From NCBI GenBank assembly GCA_030765065.1, contig CM060988.1:196104565-196168564 (forward strand): DNA of 64,000 nucleotides, written 5' to 3'. This DNA is from Deroplatys truncata. Taxonomy: Eukaryota; Arthropoda; Insecta; Mantodea; Mantidae. Every line of letters starts with the position of its first letter. Position 1 is the stretch's first letter. A model generated the notes under the pieces. That model worked only from the letters and a program-made list of their open reading frames with translations, searched no databases and was not told where the DNA came from. The position numbers and the translations under genes were made by a program. Positions 11,440-22,562 of the stretch are shown here, in pieces.

Positions 11440-12144
11440 TGAGGTCATTCATTAAATTCCAGGACTATATCTGCTGTGACCGAATAGATCACATGATTGA
11501 CATGCATACGCAGCAGCACTGACAAGTAATAAGCTTGAAGACCAGCTACACAAAGTTTCAAAGTCATTGATACCTGTTACATAGGTTTGTATTGGTGCGT
11601 GCTCACTCACCCTGGTGAAGTCATAATGGACTCAAAACTGGGACAGAGAGAATACATCAAATTCTGTGTGAATATCGGAAAATTGCCAACCAAAACCCAT
11701 AGAACGTTGAAAAAAGTTTACAGGAATGAAGCAATGAGTCGAATGAGATGCTTTAAGGGGTATTCACATTTCACAAATGGCAGAACATTGCTGGAGGATA
11801 ACCAAAGGCATTATCATGGGGTTTTTAATTTTTTTTTTTCTCCACATTTGCAGGATTGTGTACTGCGAATTTCTGCGGTTAAAACGGTTTTTGTTTCCCA
11901 ATTTGAAGTTTAAATTAAAAGGTCGTTTTGGCATGATGGATGAGATCCAATGCAAATTACAGAAGGTGCTTAATGTCCTTAAACAATTACACTTCCAGGG
12001 TGCATTCCAAAAATGGCAGAGGTGCTGGTATCAGTGCATAACTGCACAAGGGGACTACTTTGAATGGGATGGCAGGCAAATTTAAATCAGGTAATTTTAT
12101 TTCCATTTACGGGACCAGTCTCGGAATTTAATGATTGCACCTCA
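11440..12144 (+). mobile_element. Mariner-like deletion derivative (type 2) in intron 2
   Basis: A 705-bp element flanked by TA on both sides. Its inverted ends are TGAGGTCATTCATTAAATTCC (11440) and the reverse complement of GGAATTTAATGATTGCACCTCA (to 12144). The plus strand encodes the N-terminal helix-turn-helix part (REYIKFCVNIGKLPTKTHR, then KKVYRNEAMSRM near 11650-11760) followed directly by the C-terminal tail (FQGAFQKWQRCWYQC, then AQGDYFE near 11990-12065). The catalytic core is missing, which is typical of internal deletion. The matching copy in unit 2 is also 705 bp. Confidence 0.85.
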
Positions 12145-13976
12145 TAAAATGTTTGTTGGCAATATGCTGAAATAGGAATAATAACACTAACAGTATAACA
12201 GCTTAGAACAATGACTGTACTCCATGGACAGGAATGCCACAGTTGTAAAATGTCTGTTGGCAAATGGGTAGACTAGAACTAATTGCGTTAAAATTGAACA
12301 ACAGAGCAGACTTTACTTCACAGTTATAAAATGTCCCAATTTACAGAACTAATATAATTAACAGTTTACAACAATAATTGTACAGTATGCACAGATACAT
12401 CACAGTTGTAAAACTTCTTTTGGCAAAATAAATTTGGAAATTCACATAAAGCAGCATGCTTAATTTGGCATCATTGTGCAGTTTTAACATGTGCTATGTT
12501 TTATGTTTAGCTATACCGTATTCTAGCAGGTCATAAAGCTTTGAACCATCTTCACAATAGCTTTGAAGATAAGGGCATATGACAATTGGCCCTTATTAAC
12601 ATGAGAATGGACGGCATCTTAATGCCATCTGCACGGCACAAAGCAGACGATCCAATAGCATTGCACTAGGGTCTCTGTGACACATGACAGAGTGGGTGGT
12701 TACAGAGATGTAACCTAGAAGACTAGCTGTCCTTAATATATCGTTCTAAGAATTATCCACTAACCAGATCCATCACTATATCAGCAAGGAGTTAAAGCAA
12801 CACAAAATAAATGGAGAAAAAAAAATTAGCAGTATCTCTGAGAGTTTGAAAATCCGTCTCCATTAGTTAAAAAGAAAGAATTCTTTTCTTTTCCGTAAGA
12901 ATCCTTATCATTAATAAAGAGCACAAAGCTAATAAGACTTGTACCACAAAGGGCTAACTGTTCTAATAAAGATAGTAGGATATTGGTCGTCTTCTCACCT
13001 GCTTTTTTTTAGCATCATTACACAATAATAGTGTAGTGTGTTAAGATGTACACACATTCTTTGTTTACACTGAAATGTACAGTATGTAACTCAATTGTTT
13101 GTCACAAAAATATGAAGGTATTGTTTTTAATTTTCTTTATATCCCTAAAATGTATGTGAACATCACTATGCACTAAATGTCAATCCTAAGCTGAAAGTAC
13201 TGGCAGAAAGACCTTTTCAACCAGTGATTTATGTGTATCAACGTCTCAAGGATTGATCAGTGCATTGTTTTGATAAGTTGCATTGGGCCTAGTTTACTGT
13301 TTATATCCTTTTATCCATTGTGCAGCTATGGCACCAGGTCTACTGTAGTGAAATTGCAAAGTAGTTCTGAGGAAAATCTATTTTGTCTTCCTTTATTATT
13401 CAAGCAAAAATGTCGCTAAAATCAATGTTTTGAGATAGTGCATCTTGATTCAAATAAACTCATTTAGTGAATGATTGTTTTGGTGATATTCATTTCAATC
13501 AGAAACTGATTTTTCTCGAGTTAAGTAATTTCAATGCATCAAATGGTTGTCTTGAATTCAGTTTTTATAGCTATTATGGGGGAAATGCACATTAGGATCC
13601 TAGAACTGTCCTATGATGGCCTTCAGCATTTAGTTATCATCTTAAGGATGTATACAAACTGTGTTGCCTTATAGTCGCATGTCAAACATATGGTGAGCTA
13701 CATGATGCTGATAAAAAGTATGGCACAACTGAAACCACTGCCTCTGTCTGAGAAATTTAAACTTATCAGCATCAAATAATAGTATTTGATACAACTCTTT
13801 ATGAATAAATAAACAGTTAATTTATACAGCATTCAAAATTATAACTTGGGATAAATTTTAAGAACACTGTACTTTCCTTTTGTTAACAGTGCACCAATAT
13901 CCTCTTAAACTTATTAGTGTAGCCTGGCCAACTACATTTTTCAAGTTAGTGATGATATTTCTTATAATTGTTGCAG
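12145..13976 (+). other. Intron 2, last part, with acceptor
   Basis: Non-coding AT-rich sequence ending in the acceptor ATAATTGTTGCAG at 13976. No other feature recognised. Confidence 0.55.
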
Positions 13977-15516
13977 GTTAACTGTAGATACAACTTGTCC
14001 TGAAACTTCTGGAGTAGAAGCTATGGAACCATTTGAAATAGACAAAAATGTTTACACTCAAAGATGTACGAAGAAGCTTGAGGAGAATGGTGAAACTGAT
14101 ATTTCAGTATTACATTCAAAAAAGCATTTTCTGGTTAAAGATACAGACTTACAGCATGAACTTTCTGGAAAGATATTTTCTGCCAAATCAGCATTGCATT
14201 TGCCTGACTTGATTCATGCAGAAAACAAAGTATATAACTGTAATGTTTGCCAGATGAGTTTCACTCAACAAGAAATGCTGAAAAGACACAGGTTAGTTCA
14301 TGAGGGTAAAAAGTCACACAAATGTAATGTTTGCAATAAGGCCTTCACTCGGCTATGGGATTTGAAATCACACACTTTGATTCATGAGGGGAAAAGGCCC
14401 CACAAATGTAATGTTTGCAATAAGACCTTTATCCAGTTAGCAGGTTTGAAAAAACACAGTTTGATCCATGAGGGCAAAAAGCCACACAAATGTAATGTTT
14501 GCAGTAAGACATTTACTCGACGATGGTATTTGAAATCACACACTTTGATTCATGAAGGTAAAAAACCCCATAAATGTAATCTTTGCAATAAGACCTATAT
14601 TCAGTTAGCAGATTTGAAAAAACACAGTTTGATCCATGAGGGCAAAAAGCCACACAAATGTAATGTTTGCAGTAAGGCATTTACTCAGCTAGCACATTTG
14701 AAAACACACAGTTTGATTCATGAGGGCAAAAAGCCATACCAATGTAATGTTTGCAATAAAAGTTTTACACGTTTATCACATCTGAAACAACACAGTTTGA
14801 TTCACGAGAGTGAAAAGCCACACAAATGTAATGTTTGCAATAAGACCTTTACTTCTATATGGAAATTAAAAGCACACAATATAATTCATGAGAGTAAAAA
14901 GCCGCACAAATGTAATGTTTGCCATAAGAGTTTCAAACGGGTATGCAATTTGAAAACACACAGTTTGATTCATGGCGGTAAAAAGCCACATAAATGTGAT
15001 ATTTGCAATAAGGCCTTTATTCGGCTATCAGATTTGAAAGTACACATTTTGAGTCATGAGGGCAAAAAGCCACACAAATGTAATGCTTGCAATAAAAGTT
15101 TTACTCGTTTATCATATATGAAAGCTCACATGTTGATTCATGAGGGTAAAAAGCCACACAAATGTAATGTATGCAGTAAGGGATTTATACAGCTAGGAAA
15201 GTTGAAAAGACACAGTTTGATTCACAAGGGCATAAAGCCACACAAATGTAATGTTTGCCATAAGTGTTTCATTCTGCCATGGAATTTGAAGACACACCTT
15301 TTGATTCATGAGAATAAAAAGCCACACAAATGTAATGTTTGTAATAAGACCTTTACTCAGCTAGGACATTTGAAAGGACACAGTTTTATTCATGAAATTA
15401 AAAAGCCACACAAATGTATGATTTGCAATAAGAACTTTATTCAGCTAAATAATTTGAAAAAACACAGCTTGATTCATGATACAGTCATCCTCCATGGTCT
15501 GGTGGTAGCATGCTAG
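13977..15516 (+). CDS. Zinc-finger gene copy 1, exon 3: fifteen C2H2 fingers
   Basis: Terminal coding exon, joined in frame to exon 2 (AG + G). It starts LTVDTTCPETSGVEAMEPFE; the ATG at 14023 is internal in this model but could be an alternative start. After a spacer of about 75 residues come 15 fingers of the form C-x2-C-x12-H-x3-H, with linkers mostly HEGKKPHKC in place of the usual TGEKPYKC. Fingers 4-5 look like a tandem copy of fingers 2-3. The product is probably a nuclear DNA-binding protein; target and role are unknown. The spliced protein is 935 residues. The last residues (VILHGLVVAC) and the TAG at 15514 come from an inserted SINE, so the original array was longer. Confidence 0.9.
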
Positions 15517-15570
15517 CCTCTAGTTCCCAAGGTAATGTGTTCAAACCTGGCAGAGGGCAATCAATTTTTT
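15492..15570 (+). mobile_element. Partial SINE (family 1) that ends the reading frame
   Basis: CCATGGTCTGGTGGTAGCAT, then GCTAGCC (box A) and GTAATGTGTTCAAACCTGGC (box B); the sequence then returns to zinc-finger DNA near 15583. It is the 5' part of the SINE seen complete at 16021. Confidence 0.8.
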
Positions 15571-15582
15571 GGGCTCCATTAA

Positions 15583-16015
15583 GAGATTCATGAGGGCAAA
15601 AAGTCACATAAATGTAATGTTTGCAATAAAACCTTTACTCATTTATCATATATGAAAGAAAATTGGTTGATTCATGAGGGTAAAAAGCCGCACAAATGTA
15701 ATGTTTGCAGTAAGGGATTTACACAGCTAGGGAGGTTGAAAAAAGTTTGATTCACAAGGGCATAATGCCACACAAATGTAATGTTTGCCATAAGTGTTTC
15801 AATCTGCCATGGAATTTGAAGACACACCTTTTAATTCATGAGAATAAAAAGCCAGATAAATGTAAATTTTGTAATAAGATCTTTACTGAGCTAGGACATT
15901 TGAAAAGACAGTTTTATTAATGAACGTAAAAAACCAAACAAATGTATGATTTTGCAATAAGAACTTTATTCAGCTAAAGAATTTGAAAAAAAAAAACAGC
16001 GTAATTCATGATACA
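15583..16015 (+). pseudogene. Dead zinc fingers after the SINE
   Basis: About five decayed finger repeats (SHKCNVCNKTFTHLSYMK, PHKCNVCSKGFTQLGRLKK, then HKCFNLPWNLKTH and others) with frameshifts near 15745, 15910 and 15950. The stretch repeats 15090-15480 at an offset of about 530 bp, so it is a tandem copy of fingers 11-15 plus SINE. Confidence 0.8.
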
Positions 16016-16020
16016 GTCAT

Positions 16021-16285
16021 CCTCCATGGTCTAGTGGTAGCATGCTAGCCTCTAGTTCCCAAGGTCATGTGTTCAAACCTGGCAGAAGGCAATGAATGTT
16101 TTGGCTTCCATCAAAAGGGAAATAAAGCTGCCTGGTCCTTTGTCTTTGATTTATGGCACATAAGGGAACCTGCAGTCTGATAAAGTTGTCTGATCAAAAT
16201 TTCCATTTTTTCATGCCTAATATAGAATGGGATTCTAAGAAACATAGCAGTTAAAGAGCACCCATAAATAAAAATTCGGTTTAAC
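16021..16285 (+). mobile_element. Full-length SINE, family 1
   Basis: Box A (TGGTCTAGTGGTAGCATGC), box B (GGTCATGTGTTCAAACCTGG), body (AAAGGGAAATAAAGCTGCC) and tail (AATATAGAATGGGATTCTAA, later ATAAATAAAAATTCGG). Zinc-finger DNA resumes at about 16308. Confidence 0.85.
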
Positions 16286-16304
16286 TGACCTTTTTTTATT
16301 TATG

Positions 16305-17560
16305 ATAGCAAAAAGCCGCACAAATGTAATGTTTGCCATAAGAGCTTTATGCGGCTATGATACTTATTTGAAAGCACACAGTTGATTCAGAGGTTGAAAA
16401 GTCACACGGTTGTAAAATTTGCAGTAAGGGCTTTACACAGCTAGAGAAGTTGAAGACACAGTTTGATTCATGAGGGCAAAAAGCCGCACTAATGTAATGT
16501 TTGCAATGTGAAACTTTACTCAGGTAGGGAATCTGAAAATGCACAATTTGATTTATGGGGTAAAAAGAGATACAAATTTAATGTTTGCAATAAGAACTTT
16601 GCTCATCAATGTAATTTGAAATCAGAAAGTTTGATTCATGAGGCTAAAAAGCCACGCAGATATAATAGTTAAATATGAGGTTTACTTGGCTATCAATCTG
16701 AAACTACACAGTTTGATTCATCAAGGTAAAAGTCCATATAAATGTAATCCTTGCAATAAGAGCTTTACTTGGTTGTCAGATTTGAAGAGACAGTTTGATT
16801 TGGGAGAGTAAAAATCCAAACCAAAAAAAATTAATCGATTTAATGAAAGATCCCTTTTATATAATCTAAATTGACATTCATTTTTGTTTATTTTAAATAA
16901 CCTTTCTACATTTCACATCTAAACACCATTTTGTTTTCGTAGCAGCTGCTTGATATTGACATTTCGTAGATGTAGTACATATGTAATATTTCCAATAAGA
17001 CCTTAACTGTGCATCAATTTTGTAAAAGAATACACTTTGATTCATCGGACTAAAAGTCACACAATTGTAATGTTTGCAGTAGGAACATTATTTAGCAATT
17101 AAAAGACACTTTGATTCAAGCAAATTTAATCTTTACAAGAAGAACTTTGCATTTGAAGACACAGTTTGATTCATGAGGGTGAAAACACTCACGAATGTAA
17201 TGATAAAATAAGTGCCTCACTCGACTATGATTTATGGGGCAGAAAAATACTTATGAGCACAACAGCCTACAAATGTAATGCTTCCAATAAGACCTGAGCT
17301 AGCACACTTGAAAACGCACAGCTGGATTCATGAGGGTAAAACCTCTCATGTACGTTATGTTTGCTAGAAGAGCTTTACTCTATTATCAGATTTGAAAGCA
17401 TGGGTTCTATTCATAAGGGTAAAAGTCACATAAATATAATGGTTGCAAAAACAGCATTTATTTGCTATCACATAAATGAAAAGACAATGTGATATCTGGG
17501 GGTAAATATTCTCAAAAGTATGTTTGGAAAAGCAACTTTACATATAAAAACACAGTGACT
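16305..17560 (+). pseudogene. Long tail of decayed zinc fingers
   Basis: Roughly a dozen broken repeats of AAAAAGCCxCACAAATGTAA, TTTGCAATAAGxxCTTTACT and GATTCATGAGG. They have many indels and grow less recognisable toward 17560. Unit 2 has lost the piece matching about 16730-17480. Confidence 0.8.
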
Positions 17561-19129
17561 TAGTGTTTGCAAGTAGAGCTTTGCTCATGTATCAAATTTA
17601 AAACAATACTATTTGCACAAAACAACAGGAGCGCAATATTTGCAAGAGCTGAAATCTGCCATCAAATTTAATAAGATATATTTGAGTAAAGAGTCCAAAG
17701 GCCACGTGAATGGAACAGTTTATTGAAAAGTTATACTGTGCTTTAAAATCTAGAAAGACAGCTTGATTTATGCACATAGAAAACATAATTTTATGCTTTC
17801 AGGGACATGTTTTAGCCAGGTATTAAATTTAAACATGCATAATATAATTTATAGAAATATATAAATAAAAATGTTTACTGACTTCATATTTTTTTCTTAT
17901 TTGGGGTAAGCAAAAATGTTAATTTAAAAGCATAAGGCGTTGTGATGTTTTATAGAAGATGTAAAGTGGTTTTGATTTATGAAACAGCCTAATGTGACTA
18001 AGGATAGAAGAATGATATCCATATACAAAGTTTGCAAGAAGTGTTGAATTAGTTATCTTCTTTGAAAAGACATAACTGCATCCAAGATGTGAGAAAGGAG
18101 CACATAGTTGAAATCTATGAGATCTTAGTATACTGATACTGAGTAACTTAATTCTTAAATTATACAACTGTAAATCCAGAATTTATTGTCCATCAGAACT
18201 GTAAACTGCATGTGATTAATGGGTTAAAATCTATAGTACTTAAAAGAACTCTGCACTAAGAGATATTCCTCCATGATACATATAAGGTTACAATATGTGT
18301 TTAATTCAGCTTGTATAAAACTAGTACAAATAAATGTGTTAAAATTTTAAGTGGTTATAAATGAAGTAAATACACCTCAGAAACAACATTATTGATAGCC
18401 AGTTAATAAAGTTACCAATCCATGAGAACAATCATACCTGCTGTAGTCAACTTCTACATCAAGGCAGTGTCATTAGTTCACATGTTCAGTGTGAATTAAG
18501 AGTACTATATTCTGAAACCCCAAAATGAGGACGCTTTCGACAGGATTGGTCAACATGCTCTTTGGACTGCAGAATGAAACATTATTAATTCAATTCAGTC
18601 AAATGGCTGTGTTACATAAGAAACAAACAAAATAAAAATACTACAACACTGCAGATACCTTCATTACTTTAAAGCCTATGTCCCATGCATATTTCTCACT
18701 TGACTGAAACTTTTTTAACATTTGATTTTGTTGACACAAATATGCAACATAGTTATGCAATTCAAATGTCTAAAATTAAATTTTACCATTTCAATCCCAC
18801 GTACAAAGTCAACTGACAGTCTATTTCTCTCTTTTGTACACTGTACCTGTATTAAGGAAAACTGCTTTTCTGCAGCATTTCTTCTGCCTTAGTTCAGATT
18901 TTCCATCATATGCAGCTCTGAATTTGTTTATATTTGAAAATTAATCAAAACAGTATTTTCATATAACAAAAATCTGATAAGATTCATCTACATAATTCCA
19001 TGATACATCTACAAAATCAAGCTACTTAAAACATGAATATTCCCTAAACAGTTCCATTCCTCATAGAGGATCCCAACATTGCACCTAAAATACTTTACCT
19101 TAGATCCATAACCATTTTCCATCTGAACC
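17561..19129. other. Intergenic, no gene recognised
   Basis: AT-rich; aligns with 51950-53540. Short minus-strand open stretches (17598-17786, 17919-18167) differ in length between copies and resemble nothing I know. Confidence 0.5.
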
Positions 19130-20090
19130 AACTTTACCTTCACCCTCAAAAGCATAAAATTATCATGTCTGAAGAACATCACAGAAGGTATTTGAAATAT
19201 TCATCCACCAATAAGGGAATTTTCTTCCTTTTCTAAGTCGCTGATATAATTTATTAAAAAACCAACTAAAGACTGGAATATCTCACCCATAGGATCCATA
19301 AACAGTTCTTGAGGACTGCCACAGGTTCGTTTTGAGACAGGAAACAACTCCTAATTCTCTGAACAGCTGGAAAAAGTGATAACCATCATATCTTGCTATG
19401 ACTGAAAAGTTGTTACAGTATTTCAACAAAGTCACAAAATTTCTTTAGAGATTCCACATGGACAGCATATGTTGTATGTTTGTTATTAAACCTTGCAAGT
19501 CAATTTCAAGGAGATCAGTTCCATGCTGAGTGTGGTTGTTAAGGACATTCCACTGCAACCAACATCTTGTTAAACATCCTCTTGAGGATAGCAAACTTTG
19601 CCATCACCTCTTTTAACACCACCAAACATTGTGCTACAACTATCGCCACCAAACGCCATACATTTATCCTTAATTTTCAACTCATTTGTGTGTCAATGCT
19701 ATAAGTTGAAATAGTTCTGCAGATTCACTTGGCCTACTTTCAATATTAAGAAACTTAATTTGCAGTCCTCCATTCCTGTAGTCAAAGTAATGAACTATAA
19801 TAAGGAACATTTTAATATCCCCATGATTCCTAGCATCTGTCGAGCCACCCTCAAAATGAATGCATTCAGATTTTTGTATTCATTCTGCTGAATGAGGTAC
19901 TAGAACTGAATTTACAATCACTTCACTTCTGGTATATACACAAGAATTTTTTTATGATATAGCTGAGTCAGAAAAATTTTTTCTCAATAGTCCACGGTAT
20001 AACCAATAGATTTATAACAGCTGTGACATGGCGATAATAAGTAAGAATGCCTTCAGTAGCCCTTGTGTTGAGTTTTATGAAACATTAGTC
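19130..20090 (-). pseudogene. hAT transposase relic (central part)
   Basis: The minus strand reads, in broken frames: GGLQIKFLNIESR (near 19745-19785); then KDKCMAFGGDSCSTMFGGVK (about 19615-19680), matching the VAFCGDNxNTNFGGVKR box of hAT transposases; then LFPVSKRTCGSPQELFMDPM (about 19290-19350), matching the later PAxxRLLxLYPxLKxYF...FFxDPL region. Frameshifts and stops are present. The copy at 53540-54480 keeps a 91-residue open piece of this region. Confidence 0.6.
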
Positions 20091-21280
20091 ACCCCTAACA
20101 CACATCCTATTATCTCAGTTTTCAAGTAGACCTCCAGGTCGCTGATACCATGATATGATTGTTCAGGTATAAAAATCTTAACTTATAAAACAAAACAATG
20201 TTTCTGTCCATATATGCTGAAAATTGAGAAACTGTTGTTACACCTTACCTAATAAGCTTATTTATTTGGTGAGGAATAGGTTATTTAATGAAGATGAACC
20301 TGGATGAATACACTAGTTTGTTTTAGTCCAAAAAAAAGAATGTGTATCCACAAACGTAAAACATTATGTGAAAATTGGTAGGAAGGAGAACTATTGTAAC
20401 ATGTCTAAGCTAAAAGGATTGATATATCAATTTTAGGTTTTACTAGCATAACAGATAAATTATAAGAAAATAATGAAGAATGTAATTCAGTAATCTATAT
20501 AAAATAATATATAAACTGTTGACAATAGATGGTAACAAAAATTTAAAGATCTTAATGCACAAATGTGGACATTATCAGAAATAGTCAAAATGTACATGGA
20601 CACATCAGTAAACATTGAAAATACAGACATGTCCGCATGAATGCAGATGTATGGTAAACCAATTGTGATTGGAATGTTTCAAATTAAAATGTTATTAAAA
20701 ATTGTGAGTTTTACTTCTAAATAGCTTCTTGACCACTTGACAGTCTTCCTTTTTTACATTGTTAATCTTTGACGTCAAAGGATTGGCAGGCAAGTAGGCT
20801 ATCTAGAAGCTGTTAATTAGCAAGGATAAAGAAAAAGATGTCTTAAAGCTCATGAAGCATTTTATAAGGGTACAGTTTACGGTCATCATTAGGTTTCCAG
20901 TTTTGTATTATTGGTGCTTCTATTTTGTTTTATATTCTGATAAGTCTTGATTGTTATTATTTTATACTCATGTTTATCAGACTGATAAGGAACAATGTGA
21001 TACTAAATAATTGTTATCTGTAAAAACAATAGGACACAAGAAAAAAAGATATATTTTGAGTGAGTATATTAACAAAATTTTGTCCTCCATTATCAGTTTT
21101 ATAACTGAAAATTTTGGGAGTGAAAAATACATGCTTAAAATCACAGTATAAGTGTTAGATTATTTGATTCATGTGATTAGTATTTCAGTTTGATATTAAA
21201 AAATGCATTTCATGGAAATTTGGCTTTTTTTCATTTATCAACTTATGAAAAAAATGTGTTTCAACTGCTTATTTCATTTC
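20091..21280. other. Intergenic, no gene recognised
   Basis: AT-rich sequence matching 54481-55690 in unit 2. No supported coding frame or RNA. Confidence 0.5.
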
Positions 21281-22562
21281 TTCAGAAACCAAGTCTTATT
21301 TGAACAGTAGTAGAATTGGATGAAAGTCTCGAACAAATTATGCAAAAGTATATGGAAAACCATTTAGTGCAGATAACAAGTTCTCCTTTTCTTTTCTGGT
21401 TGACCAATGACAAGACTGTACTGCAATTACAGAGTAGAATACAATGGACAAAACGTTCAGTATGTAGGAAGTTCTGACTACACATGATCAGTAAGGAGGA
21501 GAGTCTGATGTAAAATGGTAGATATATCATTCTATTCAATTCCTGTACCAAGAATGAAGTTGGTACAAGTAATCTGTTTCTTTGGCGTCACTGTTAGATT
21601 TCCCAGATATATATTTGGTAGACCTTCATTTAATATAGTGATGCAGAAATAAAATGACTCTACAGAATTGCAGTTTCAGGTAATGAGTCTGGTAATTGAG
21701 AACAATATTACTATTCAGACATATGTTCTAAAGCAGGTACCTAAATGTTACAGATGAAAGAGTGTAATGAATACATTATTTTAGAATTTACAATAGTGAG
21801 TTTTGTATGCACTTGAAGAATTATGTTGAATAAAATTATCCTCACTGTTTTATTCTGCTTAAAACAAGATTTTAATTTGTCAGGAAGATACAGTTTCACA
21901 GTAGCAGAGTAGTTTAATGCACTCTTGGTTTTAACACAAGCTAAATGGTGGCATAGCTAGGTTCTCAGAGACTGATGCTAAAGATTCCAAACATGTGTAC
22001 AGTAGTTTTAAAACTAATTCTTATACGCATTAAATTATAAATTACATTTAACCATATTATGCATTAAGATGTAACAGTTATTTTCGAGTAACTATTAGCT
22101 TTAACTACATTCCAATATGAACAATGTAGTTTGAACTTAGCGGCCCACACATAGTTTGCTACTAAACAGCATTAATTGTTTATTCATACCCATCTACCTG
22201 TGAAGAACAAAACCTTGTGTACCTACAGTTGCATCTTAATGCAGCACATACAATTTTGCTGCCTGAGTACTGATTGACCTGTCATCTGTGGCCTGTGATG
22301 TATATTATTCAAAATGATAAGCATCGAGTTGAAGTAATTATTTGCCGATAAGGGATACTAATGCAGTGACATGCAGTAAATGTCATCCAGGTTCTGAAAC
22401 CATCACATTACCTTAGTAACCATTAATGCAATACTAGTTGTTATTGTTAGCTTGTTAACCGTTATTGGTTAGCTAGTCACTTTGGTAGCCATTATATCAA
22501 AGAAAGATTACAAAATAACTGTGTTAATTTCTGCCCTTCTCTATTATGTATACATTATTGTT
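21281..22562. repeat. Linker segment, paralogous to 33640-34500
   Basis: TATTTGGTAGACCTTCATTT near 21613 recurs near 33927, and GGCATAGCTAGGTT near 21951 recurs near 34292, in the same order. An older duplicate of this linker therefore exists besides the unit-2 copy. Confidence 0.7.

Noticed and set aside
15492-15570. tRNA gene suggested by boxes A and B
   Set aside because: No cloverleaf with a proper acceptor stem. The sequence continues into a SINE body in the full copies.
20581-20700. Conserved open frame of the 54798-55121 type
   Set aside because: The corresponding frame in unit 1 is interrupted, and composition is typical of AT-rich non-coding DNA.
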